DNA from: Candidatus Epulonipiscium sp. | GTDB taxonomy: Bacteria; Bacillota_A; Clostridia; Lachnospirales; Cellulosilyticaceae | Direction: 5' to 3' | DNA length: 40,086 bases | Assembly (NCBI GenBank): GCA_012841565.1 | Contig: DUUM01000072.1 | Location: 1 to 40,086 of the forward strand | Shown here: positions 24,760-32,676 of the stretch, piece after piece | Layout of the letters: each line of letters begins with the position of its first letter | Numbering within the stretch: position 1 is the first letter of the stretch | The notes under the pieces: model-generated | Seen by the model: only the letters and a program-made list of their open reading frames with translations | Databases searched by the model: none | Told to the model about the DNA's origin: nothing | Program-made: the position numbers and the translations under genes

Positions 24760-25428
24760 TTATATTTCTTCTATCTCTTCTTCTATTTCTTCTGTAGCTT
24801 CTTCTTCATTTTCTTTCTCTTTTTCTGCCGCTACTGCTTCAATACTTTTAGTGAAAATTCGCTGAAATAGGAAAGAGGATAGTAACGCATAGATGCCAAA
24901 AGCAAATATTGCAAAAGGTGTTAAGGATACGACTGCAAATACACTTATTAAAAATAATATTGTACAAATTATAGATGTTATAAAGTGTTTGTTTGCAAAA
25001 ATGAAACTGGATATCACAATGTTTTTAATCGTCATCTCAAATCTTGATAAAACTGGGAATATATACAGTGTGATAAAGGTAGCCTGAATCATAAAAAATA
25101 AGCCAATAATCTTTACCCATGCTGGACCTTGTCCACTTCTTAGAATCTCAAAATACAAATATTCACTCATGAAGATTACTCCCATCATCAGAGTAAGAAG
25201 TGTTGCTTGCTTAAAGTTTTGTTTAAAACTTTCAAAAAAAGACTTTACGATATACGGATCTTCCTTTCGGACTTTTTTCCCATATACGTAAAATAATGCT
25301 GTTGTTGATGCTCCTATTGTAACGATAGGCAAAGAGCATACTAGCCATAATAGGCTTAAAATCATAACATCCGCAATTTCTGTGCCCCATTTGTAGAAAG
25401 GACCTTCTAGATTAAAAAAACTATTCAT
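24760..25428 (-). CDS. DUF624 (YesL-like) membrane protein
   Basis: A 222-residue membrane protein of the YesL/DUF624 family, with about four to five helices: it opens SFFNLEGPFYKWGTEIADVM, followed by LLWLVCSLPIVTIGASTTAL, the family signature. YesL proteins are often near carbohydrate uptake genes; function is unknown. The last 25 residues are almost all Glu, Lys and Ile, a long acidic tail not needed by the family. I take the ATG at 25426-25428 after AAGGGGTG; a GTG 12 bases upstream is in frame. A promoter lies ahead, and metY follows after 18 bases, an unexpected partner. Confidence 0.85.
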   Translation of the reverse strand: MNSFFNLEGPFYKWGTEIADVMILSLLWLVCSLPIVTIGASTTALFYVYGKKVRKEDPYIVKSFFESFKQNFKQATLLTLMMGVIFMSEYLYFEILRSGQGPAWVKIIGLFFMIQATFITLYIFPVLSRFEMTIKNIVISSFIFANKHFITSIICTILFLISVFAVVSLTPFAIFAFGIYALLSSFLFQRIFTKSIEAVAAEKEKENEEEATEEIEEEIEEI

Positions 25429-25474
25429 ACTTATAAGCACCCCTTAATTGTCTGTCGATTGTCTGGTTTATTCT

Positions 25475-25503
25475 ATATTAATACAAAAAGCGTACGATAT
25501 CAA
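25475..25503 (-). promoter_or_regulatory. Sigma-A promoter for the DUF624-metY operon
   Basis: Minus strand: -35 TTGATA (25498-25503), 17 bases, -10 TAATAT (25475-25480), about 45 bases before the DUF624 start codon. Confidence 0.5.
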
Positions 25504-25516
25504 CTTCTTTTGTTCT

Positions 25517-25577
25517 AATAAAAACATTATAAGATAAGGCAGGGTGTGACTCTACCTTATCTTATAATGTTTTTATT
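25517..25577 (-). terminator. 23-base-pair inverted repeat ending the ISL3-like gene
   Basis: Perfect 23-base arms (25517-25539 and 25555-25577) flank a 15-base loop. The upstream arm on the minus strand encodes the last codons and the stop of the ISL3-like gene; the far arm ends in TGTTTTTATT, so it can act as a terminator. The arms are unusually long for one and could also be the remnant of a mobile-element end. Confidence 0.75.
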
Positions 25578-26093
25578 GAATATATTTTTAAATTCAAAGT
25601 AGTTAAATATTTCTTCGTGATAATCATCAATTGTCCTTATGACATTATAAAAACTCTGAATCCCTAAAGGGACATCGCCTTGCCACTGCCTATAATACTC
25701 AATAGCCTCTTGTTTAGTTTGATGATCATACATATTTTGGCAACCAATTTCCTGAATGGTTAATTTCCCAGCTTCTATTCCTGTTTCTATTCCTGCAGCT
25801 ATCTCTGCTTCACTCTTATTGACAGACCCACCACACCCTAGATAAGTATTGATCATCTGAATGACATACCTAGGGTGTATAATGATAGACGCATTTGGAA
25901 ATACAGAGTATATCCCATTTCGAAGCGGGTTATTAAGCCCTATTATTGCAAGTTTAACATTATATTCTTGCTTAATCCTTTTAAGATATTCATACAGGGT
26001 TCTTGCATTCCCATTAGGCAATTCAACTAGTCTAGACATATCTGATAAGTTATACATATTATAATTATATAAACAAACATCAACTATACTCAT
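25557..26093 (-). CDS. ISL3-type transposase-derived protein, catalytic residues lost
   Basis: A 178-residue protein that resembles the DDE core of ISL3/IS204-type transposases. RLVELPNGNARTLYEYL matches the family strand before the second catalytic Asp; VKLAIIGLNNPLRNGIYSVF then PNASIIIHPRYVIQMIN matches the usual aiDm...fPnAeivvDrFHV pattern, but both expected Asp residues are Gly or His here. The end, FYNVIRTIDDYHEEIFNYFE, matches the helix before the catalytic Glu, which is missing. No N-terminal zinc-binding or HTH region of a full transposase (about 400 residues) exists. The frame is intact, with AGAGG before ATG, so it is either a domesticated gene or a recently decayed copy. Function unknown. 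Confidence 0.6.
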   Translation of the reverse strand: MSIVDVCLYNYNMYNLSDMSRLVELPNGNARTLYEYLKRIKQEYNVKLAIIGLNNPLRNGIYSVFPNASIIIHPRYVIQMINTYLGCGGSVNKSEAEIAAGIETGIEAGKLTIQEIGCQNMYDHQTKQEAIEYYRQWQGDVPLGIQSFYNVIRTIDDYHEEIFNYFEFKNIFNKNIIR

Positions 26094-26124
26094 GGCAATA
26101 CCTCTTTTTGCTTTGAGTATTGCC
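26094..26124 (-). promoter_or_regulatory. Hairpin sequestering the ribosome site of the ISL3-like gene
   Basis: Directly before the ATG, GGCAATACTC pairs with GAGGTATTGCC (10 pairs, one bulged G), with loop AAAGCAAAAA. The only ribosome binding site, AGAGG, is inside the stem, so translation should be low unless the stem opens. There is no U-run, so it is not the glgB terminator. A second pairing, ATACTC with GAGTAT just after the start codon, would compete. Confidence 0.55.
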
Positions 26125-26137
26125 TTTAGCTTTTATT

Positions 26138-28366
26138 TTATTCACTTTTCTTTGATTTTGCACTCTTTTTCCACTTTAATATACTAATTCCTAGTGGCGG
26201 CACATCTAGCAAAAGACTTGTTTCTCTTTTTTGCCAAGGAAATGCTTCACTTTTAAGCTTACTATTAATAACGCCAGATCCGCCATATTTAGAAGCATCA
26301 CTATTAAATATTTCTTCATATTTACCCTCTTCTTGTACCCCTATACGATAGCCTTTGTGTGTCTGTGGCGTAAAGTTACACACGACAATCAAGTGATCGT
26401 CCCACTCTTTTCCTTTTCGGAAAAACACAATAACACTATCGTCTGTATTATCACAATCAATCCACTCAAATCCTTCACTTGTCCAGTCCTTTTCCCACAA
26501 AGCCCCTTCTTTTATATACAATTTATTAAGGTCTTTTACATAATTTTGGGTCTGTATGTGAGTATCATATTCCAGTAAGTGCCAGTCTAAGCTTTGCGCT
26601 TCATTCCACTCGTCATCTTGTGCAAATTCCCCACCCATAAATAACATTTTTTTACCTGGGTGAGTATACATATAGCCATAAGCAACTCGAAGATTAGCAA
26701 ATTTTTGCCATTCATCACCTGGCATCTTATTAATCATAGAGCTCTTTTCGTGAACGACTTCATCATGTGACAATACTTGTATGAAATTTTCACTAAAGGC
26801 ATACATAAAACTAAAGGTTATCTTATTGTGGTGATGCTTACGGTGAATAGGATCTAACTTCATATAACTCAAAAAGTCATTCATCCAGCCCATATTCCAC
26901 TTAAATCCAAACCCTAGTCCTTCTTTATCCACTGGTTTTGTTACATTAGCCCATGAAGTAGATTCTTCAGCAATCGTCATAACACCAGGAAACATGCCAT
27001 AAAGTATGGCGTTCATATGTTTTAAAAATTCCACAGCTTCTAGGTTTTCTCTTCCACCATTTATATTCGGCGTCCAGTTGCCAGATTCTTCCTTGCCGTA
27101 ATCTAAATACAACATAGACGCTACTGCATCTACACGAAGCCCATCAATATGGTATTCTTTGCACCACTTAATCGCGCTTGCAATGAGAAACAACTTAACT
27201 TGCATACGTCCATAATCAAATATTAAAGTGCCCCACTGTGGATGCTCTCCTTTTTGTTTGTCACCATATTCATATAATGGCGTGCCATCAAACTTTTCAA
27301 GTGCAAATGCATCTCTTGGAAAATGGGCTGGTACCCAGTCTAATATGACACCAATATTTGCTTGGTGGAGTTTATCTACTAGGTATCTAAAATCATCTGG
27401 TTCTCCAAATCGACTTGTAGGCGCAAAATATCCTGTCACTTGATAGCCCCAAGATTTATCATAAGGGTGCTCCATAGCCCCCATAATCTCTACGTGAGTA
27501 TAGCCCATTTCTTTGACATACTTTGTTAATTCCTTCGCAAGATCTCTATAGGTTAAAAATGCATTATCTTCTTTTCTTCTCCAAGAACCAAGATGCACCT
27601 CATAAATTGAAATAGGTTGTTTATAAGGTTCTACTTCTCCTCTTTTTTCAATCCAACTCGCATCTTTCCAAGCATATTTCTCAAGATCATATACAATGGC
27701 AGCGCTCTCTGGCCTTACTTCATAAAACGATCCATAAGGATCTGACTTTATTAAGATAACATTATCTGGTGTTTTAACTTCAAATTTATAAAAATCCTTA
27801 GCCTTAGCACCAGGAATAAAAATTTCCCAAATACCTGATTCTGGCCTTAAACTCATTACGTGTCGTCTTCCGTCCCATTGATTAAAATTTCCAATTACAC
27901 TTACCCGTTTTGCATTAGGTGCCCAAACCGCAAAGCTAACACCCACTACTTTATTTATCTCGCATATATGTGCGCCTAATTTTTTATATATTTCATAGTG
28001 GGTACCTTCACAAAATAAATGTTGATCTAATTGTGATAGTGTAAAACCAAAAGCATAGGGATCATACATCTTCCAGCTTGTCCCATTATGAGACTCACAT
28101 TCTAAAATATATTCAAAAATATTTTTTCTTCTTGGGATAATGCATTCAAAATAGCCATTAAATTCTGTTTCATCCATTTGAAACCTTATGTGTTCCTTAT
28201 TTGCATCTATAACTGTGATTGTCTTTGCATCTGGAACAAATGCCCTAATAACCACCCTCTCTTTTCCTTCATGATGAATGTTATGTATTCCCAAAATCTT
28301 ATGTGGGTTATTATGGTCTGCATTAACTATCTTTTGAATTTCATTTTTGTTAGTTGTAAGTTTCAT
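26138..28366 (-). CDS. glgB: 1,4-alpha-glucan branching enzyme
   Basis: A 742-residue GlgB from the start chosen here. An N-terminal CBM48-type pair of modules (VSFAVWAPNAKRVSVIGNFN) precedes the GH13 barrel: VHLGSWRR, nucleophile Asp413 (GLRVDAVASMLYLDYG), acid/base Glu467 (MTIAEESTSW) and the His534-Asp535 pair (LSHDEVVH). A beta-sandwich domain ends the protein. It makes the alpha-1,6 branches of glycogen. I choose the ATG at 28364-28366, with AAAGGCG ahead, over one 42 bases upstream that has no ribosome site. A sigma-A promoter lies about 75-100 bases upstream. The other glycogen synthesis genes are not in the window; malQ lies 8 kb away. Confidence 0.95.
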   Translation of the reverse strand: MKLTTNKNEIQKIVNADHNNPHKILGIHNIHHEGKERVVIRAFVPDAKTITVIDANKEHIRFQMDETEFNGYFECIIPRRKNIFEYILECESHNGTSWKMYDPYAFGFTLSQLDQHLFCEGTHYEIYKKLGAHICEINKVVGVSFAVWAPNAKRVSVIGNFNQWDGRRHVMSLRPESGIWEIFIPGAKAKDFYKFEVKTPDNVILIKSDPYGSFYEVRPESAAIVYDLEKYAWKDASWIEKRGEVEPYKQPISIYEVHLGSWRRKEDNAFLTYRDLAKELTKYVKEMGYTHVEIMGAMEHPYDKSWGYQVTGYFAPTSRFGEPDDFRYLVDKLHQANIGVILDWVPAHFPRDAFALEKFDGTPLYEYGDKQKGEHPQWGTLIFDYGRMQVKLFLIASAIKWCKEYHIDGLRVDAVASMLYLDYGKEESGNWTPNINGGRENLEAVEFLKHMNAILYGMFPGVMTIAEESTSWANVTKPVDKEGLGFGFKWNMGWMNDFLSYMKLDPIHRKHHHNKITFSFMYAFSENFIQVLSHDEVVHEKSSMINKMPGDEWQKFANLRVAYGYMYTHPGKKMLFMGGEFAQDDEWNEAQSLDWHLLEYDTHIQTQNYVKDLNKLYIKEGALWEKDWTSEGFEWIDCDNTDDSVIVFFRKGKEWDDHLIVVCNFTPQTHKGYRIGVQEEGKYEEIFNSDASKYGGSGVINSKLKSEAFPWQKRETSLLLDVPPLGISILKWKKSAKSKKSE

Positions 28367-28439
28367 ATATTCGCCTTTAAAGGCTCCCCCCCTTGATTGT
28401 GATTTCATTTACTATATATAATCGTCTTATGATACTTAT

Positions 28440-28468
28440 ATTATAGTCCTAATTCTGTAAAATGCAAA
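28440..28468 (-). promoter_or_regulatory. Sigma-A promoter for glgB
   Basis: Minus strand: -35 TTTGCA (28463-28468), 17 bases, -10 TATAAT (28440-28445). The leader to the chosen start is about 65 bases and holds the small palindrome GCCTTTAAAGGC right at the ribosome site. Confidence 0.6.
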
Positions 28469-28573
28469 ATATTTGCTCATCTATTATTATGTTACCATAT
28501 TTTTACATACGGTGCAATATTTTTCAAACATATATTTTTACATTTGTTTTAACTTACATCTGTTTTATGCTAT

Positions 28574-28579
28574 TATAAT
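28574..28579 (+). promoter_or_regulatory. -10 box for the 483-residue protein gene
   Basis: A perfect TATAAT lies 27 bases before the start codon, giving a very short leader that still includes the AAAGGAGGA ribosome site. No good -35 is found at 17 bases (AACTTA), so strength or control is uncertain. Confidence 0.4.
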
Positions 28580-28605
28580 AAGATATTACAAAGGAGGACT
28601 AACAT

Positions 28606-30057
28606 ATGAAAGCAATAACAAAAGCTATACAGCACGGGGTATCTTTTGCCTATATTTCCCTTTTAACAGACTATACCAATATATTTACCAACTCTATAAT
28701 GTCTACTATAGAAGAAATAGATCCGGATTTAAACACCATTATTCATGACATGAATATTTATATTTCAACTTTAGATACACTTCTTGGTGGTGAGGAAATT
28801 CACAGAAGCGAATGTGTTACAAAGCTTCAAATTCATCACAAAACTTTAGAGAATAAGTTTAAAGTAATAAATGCCTATAGTAGGGAATTGAATCATATTT
28901 CTACGCTTCTCGAAAACAAATTTCATTTAAAAACCACAAAATTTCAAGATATTGAAGGTATTAATTACCATCAATTTGTTCACGAAGGTCTTGATTTTAT
29001 AGCCCTATCTAAAACAGAAGAAGAAAAAATATATAAAAAAAGAGAAATTTTAAGGGCACTTCCAATGAGAATGACAAAAAATTCTTTTGTTGACTATGTA
29101 AAACAATCTCTTAAAAAGATTGCTCCGAATCCACTCGATCAAGACAACACAATATTTTCATCCGTTTTCAAGCAAATGTTTGATGGCCGATTAACACAAG
29201 ATTATGGTGTTACTTTCCATGATGTGGCTATGGCTATAGAAGACCTGCGCGACCAATCTGAAACAGACCTTACCGGTGACGCTATAGAAGAAATGTTTGA
29301 TGACATCTATTTATTAAAAGATACCATTGAAGAGCTCTATAGTATTATTAAAATGCTGCATAATACCATTTCATTTCTTTGTACACTCCTTATACTAGAC
29401 AGCCTTGATTTTGATGTTTTATCCAATGAACATGTGGCCTTTAAAGACCTTTTCTTCACTACAAAAGCTTTAATGACTGGTGAAACCCATGGGGAAGATT
29501 ATAGTATTATGGTAGAAACATTACCTGATCGATTTGCTGATGTCTTTGATGAAACAAATGAAAACTATGTTAAATCAACAGAAAAGTTTTATAAGAATTT
29601 GGAAAAGGGTTCCTTCCCACAAACAGAAGAAACCCTTAAATTAATTAAAGTCTTTAGTCTTATACAATTTTATCTAACCTTAAACATAGAAGATGCTTTT
29701 TCATTTGATGAACTAACTGACCTATCAACACCATTATCTACTTCTATAATTGAAGATGCTACTAAATTCTTGGCACAAGAACTTAATACACTAAAACCAG
29801 CTGAGCGAAAACTAAGAATGCAGTACTTAATTAGTATGCTACCTTTTACAATGGATACGCAAGAATTTGCTACTTATTTTGATAGTTCCCTAGAAGGGAC
29901 TTCTAATGAAATCCAAAAGGCATACGTTCTAGCTAAAATAAGTAGTTTTATGGAGTCCCTAGGATATTTTGATGCCCTAGAATCAACATCTAATCACAGT
30001 CATCACCATGATCATCACCATCATGATGATGATTGCGGTTGCCATGACCCTCATTAA
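28606..30057 (+). CDS. Unknown 483-residue protein with His/Asp/Cys metal-binding-like tail
   Basis: I do not recognise this protein. It is acidic and looks almost wholly alpha-helical, with no signal peptide or membrane helix. Notable stretches are DLNTIIHDMNIYISTLDTLL, LRALPMRMTKNSFVDYV and AERKLRMQYLISMLPFTMDT near the end. The two similar LPMRMTKNSFVDYV and LPFTMDTQEFATYF segments, each opening Leu-Pro and spaced by about 280 residues, hint at an internal duplication. The last 20 residues (464-483) are HSHHHDHHHHDDDCGCHDPH, a likely metal-binding tail as in HypB, SlyD or UreE. Its 3' end overlaps the convergent queH by 68 bases. The start has AAAGGAGGACTAACAT. The role is open; metal storage or metal-dependent regulation is a guess. 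Confidence 0.8.
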   Translation: MKAITKAIQHGVSFAYISLLTDYTNIFTNSIMSTIEEIDPDLNTIIHDMNIYISTLDTLLGGEEIHRSECVTKLQIHHKTLENKFKVINAYSRELNHISTLLENKFHLKTTKFQDIEGINYHQFVHEGLDFIALSKTEEEKIYKKREILRALPMRMTKNSFVDYVKQSLKKIAPNPLDQDNTIFSSVFKQMFDGRLTQDYGVTFHDVAMAIEDLRDQSETDLTGDAIEEMFDDIYLLKDTIEELYSIIKMLHNTISFLCTLLILDSLDFDVLSNEHVAFKDLFFTTKALMTGETHGEDYSIMVETLPDRFADVFDETNENYVKSTEKFYKNLEKGSFPQTEETLKLIKVFSLIQFYLTLNIEDAFSFDELTDLSTPLSTSIIEDATKFLAQELNTLKPAERKLRMQYLISMLPFTMDTQEFATYFDSSLEGTSNEIQKAYVLAKISSFMESLGYFDALESTSNHSHHHDHHHHDDDCGCHDPH

Positions 30058-30682
30058 ACTGAAGACTATCTCGTTTTGAATATGAACAACCGCAGTAATT
30101 CTGACGATATAAGTCATGTTCCTTACTCAACTCTATAGAACGTTTATAGCCGTTTTTCTTTTTAAAGTCTGAGGATAGATAAATAGAACCTACCATTTGT
30201 TCTAATGCTTCACCTATCTCATTAAGCCTACTAGCATTTTTTAGTGGGCTGATCGAGAGGGTAGTGGTAAAATAATCATACTGATGCTCTTTTGCGTATT
30301 TAGCCGTTTGGCTTAACCTAAGTTTATAACAGGCAAGACATCTCTTCCCCCCTTCTCGTTCATCTGTCATATTTTTAGACATTTTCAAAAATTTATGAAC
30401 ATCATACTCACCTTCCACAAACTTAACCGGATATTTTGTATTCATTTTAGATATAAGTTTTTGCTGCTCTATGGCTCTTTTTATATATTCTTTATGGTCA
30501 TCTATGTTGGGATTATAATAAAATACCGTGATATAAAAATAATCTGATAGATACTCTATTACATAGGTACTACAAGGTGCACAACAACTGTGTAGTAATA
30601 GTGTAGGGACTGTCCCTGATTTTTTAACCTGCTCTAATGTCAAATCTAATTTTTTTTGATAGTTTTCCTTAGTTTTATCCAT
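29990..30682 (-). CDS. queH: Epoxyqueuosine reductase QueH with His/Asp-rich C-terminal tail
   Basis: A 230-residue QueH (DUF208) protein. Motifs: LLLHSCCAPCSTYVIEYL (C33, C34, C37), GGKRCLACYKLRL, YFTTTLSISPLKNASRLNEI, SDFKKKNGYKRSIELSKEHD and YCGCSYSKR (C197, C199). QueH reduces epoxyqueuosine in the last step of tRNA queuosine synthesis, using an Fe-S cluster and a second iron. The family normally ends soon after the CGC motif; here about 25 residues follow, ending GHGNRNHHHDGDDHGDDCD. That tail is encoded on the strand opposite the His tail of the convergent gene. The start has AGAAGGAGCCAATAGT. No other queuosine genes are visible. Confidence 0.93.
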   Translation of the reverse strand: MDKTKENYQKKLDLTLEQVKKSGTVPTLLLHSCCAPCSTYVIEYLSDYFYITVFYYNPNIDDHKEYIKRAIEQQKLISKMNTKYPVKFVEGEYDVHKFLKMSKNMTDEREGGKRCLACYKLRLSQTAKYAKEHQYDYFTTTLSISPLKNASRLNEIGEALEQMVGSIYLSSDFKKKNGYKRSIELSKEHDLYRQNYCGCSYSKRDSLQFNEGHGNRNHHHDGDDHGDDCD

Positions 30683-30823
30683 ACTATTGGCTCCTTCTAT
30701 TTTATACTTCTATTTAATACATTATATACTAAAAAAAAAAATTAGTCTCTTCTATTGATTATTGACGAAAAAGAGTGTAGACTAACATATTGGATGGTAT
30801 GATAAATTGAAAGTAGGTAAATT

Positions 30824-32632
30824 ATGTTGGAAAAAGAAAAAATTATTAATATCGCGGTTATTGCTCACGTAGACGCTGGAAAGTCTACACTTGTTAATGC
30901 TTTTTTAGAGCACACCGGAACTTTTAGAGAAAATCAAGAAATCGCCGATAGAGTCATGGATAGTAATGATATTGAGCGTGAACGTGGTATTACTATTTAT
31001 TCAAAAAACTGTTCCATAAGATATAAAGATTACAAACTTAATATTGTAGATACACCTGGACATAGTGATTTTTCATCTGAAGTAGAACGTGTTATCAAAA
31101 CTGTTGACACCGTTATCCTTCTTGTAGATTCTATAGAGGGCCCTATGCCCCAAACACGCTTTGTTTTACAAAAATCCCTAGAAAAAGGACTTCGTCCTAT
31201 TCTTATGATTAATAAAATTGATAAACCAAATCATCGTGCTGAAGAAGTTGTTGATATGACTTTTGATCTCTTTTCAGATCTTAATGCGACTGATGAGCAA
31301 CTAGATTTCCCGATTGTGTACGGAATTAGTAAAGAAGGTATTGCAAAAATAGATATCGATGATGATTCTACTGACATTACACCATTACTTGATTTAATCA
31401 TTGATCATACACCAGCTTACCCAGATTACGACAATGAGCCTCTTCAATTACAGATATCTACACTAGCTTACGATGATTACGTTGGTAGATTAGGTATTGG
31501 AAGAGTGTACAAAGGTGTTGTTCACGAAGGCGATACGGTAGCCGTTGCAAAAGCTAATGGCTCTGTAGAATCAGCTCGTATTTCTAAACTTATGATATAT
31601 GATGGAACAAACCAAATACACGTTAAAGAAGTCAGAAGTGGTAATATTGCTATTATTGCTGGTGTTAATCATATTTCTATTGGTGAAACTATTTGTGAAC
31701 CTGATAAGGTAATGCCTTTAGAATTAATAAATATTGAAGCGCCTACACTATCTATGAACTTCCTTGTTAACAACTCTCCTTTTGCAGGACTTAGTGGTAA
31801 GTATGTAACAACTCGTCATATTAAAGATCGTTTAGAAAAAGAACTTGAAGTTAACGTTGGTCTTAAAGTGGAACCTATGGAATCGACTGATGGTTATAAG
31901 GTTTCCGGACGTGGTGAGCTTCATTTGTCTATCTTAATTGAAAATATGCGTCGTGAAGGATATGAACTTGGAATTTCTAAACCAGAAGTACTTTACCAAC
32001 ACGATGAAAACGGAAAACTCCTAGAGCCTATGGAAAGGGTTACAATTATTCTTCCAGAGCAGTATTCCGGTGCAGCTATTTCGAAATTAAATATGCGTAA
32101 CGGTGTTATGCAATCTATGGAACCTGAAAACGGTTATGTAAAACTTGAATATATTGCGCCTACTCGTGGTCTTCTTGGATTCCGTAGTGAACTAATTACA
32201 GAATCTCATGGTGAGGCAACTATCCTTCGTTCTTTTGAACGTTTTGATCGTTTTACTGGAGATATCCCAAGACGTCCTAATGGCGTTCTTATTTCCCAAG
32301 AACCAGGAACATCAATTGCTTATTCTTTAAATAATATTGCCGATCGGGGAACATTATTTATTCATGCAGGGGTTGATGTGTATGAAGGCATGATTATAGG
32401 TATGAACTCTCGTAAGGAAGATATGACAGTTAACCCATGTAAAGGTAAAAAGCAAACGAATACAAGATCATCTGGTGCAGATGATGCCGTTAAATTAACA
32501 CCACCTAAAATTTTCTCATTAGAAGAAGCTCTTGAGTTTATTGAAGATGATGAACTAATAGAAGTTACACCTGATAGCATTCGTCTTAGAAAACGTATTT
32601 TAACAGAATCAGGTCGTAAAAAATCAAAATAA
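30824..32632 (+). CDS. typA: Ribosome-associated GTPase TypA/BipA
   Basis: A 602-residue translational GTPase. G1 is AHVDAGKST (14-22), then RERGITI, DTPGHSDF and NKID (G2 to G4). The family's C-terminal half follows, with GFRSELITESHGEAT. TypA acts on 50S ribosome assembly and in stress and cold adaptation. The ATG has AAGTAGGTAAATT, a modest ribosome site. A convergent palindromic terminator closes it. Between it and the divergent queH are a run of A bases and a possible -35 TTGACG, but no clear -10. Full length and all motifs are intact. Confidence 0.97.
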   Translation: MLEKEKIINIAVIAHVDAGKSTLVNAFLEHTGTFRENQEIADRVMDSNDIERERGITIYSKNCSIRYKDYKLNIVDTPGHSDFSSEVERVIKTVDTVILLVDSIEGPMPQTRFVLQKSLEKGLRPILMINKIDKPNHRAEEVVDMTFDLFSDLNATDEQLDFPIVYGISKEGIAKIDIDDDSTDITPLLDLIIDHTPAYPDYDNEPLQLQISTLAYDDYVGRLGIGRVYKGVVHEGDTVAVAKANGSVESARISKLMIYDGTNQIHVKEVRSGNIAIIAGVNHISIGETICEPDKVMPLELINIEAPTLSMNFLVNNSPFAGLSGKYVTTRHIKDRLEKELEVNVGLKVEPMESTDGYKVSGRGELHLSILIENMRREGYELGISKPEVLYQHDENGKLLEPMERVTIILPEQYSGAAISKLNMRNGVMQSMEPENGYVKLEYIAPTRGLLGFRSELITESHGEATILRSFERFDRFTGDIPRRPNGVLISQEPGTSIAYSLNNIADRGTLFIHAGVDVYEGMIIGMNSRKEDMTVNPCKGKKQTNTRSSGADDAVKLTPPKIFSLEEALEFIEDDELIEVTPDSIRLRKRILTESGRKKSK

Positions 32633-32656
32633 AAAGCTACCTTAAGGTAGCTTTTT
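32631..32656. terminator. Bidirectional terminator between typA and the 230-residue protein gene
   Basis: A perfect 26-base palindrome, core GCTACCTTAAGGTAGC, with flanking A5 and T5 that give a U-run in either direction, directly after the typA stop codon and 20 bases beyond the stop of the minus-strand gene. The stem covers the second and third bases of the typA stop codon. Confidence 0.92.
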
Positions 32657-32676
32657 GTTTGCTTTTTTTTGCTTTT

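Noticed and set aside
26094..26124. Hairpin after glgB as a terminator
   Set aside because: There is no U-run; instead the start codon of the next gene follows directly, so it is listed as a translation-control element.
28473..28748. 91-codon plus-strand frame upstream of the 483-residue protein
   Set aside because: It overlaps the well-marked start of the larger gene, lies over its promoter, and has no ribosome site.
30683..30823. Long A-tract between queH and typA as a slippage or phase-variation site
   Set aside because: It is outside both coding regions and not placed between -35 and -10 of a convincing promoter, so no switch can be argued.
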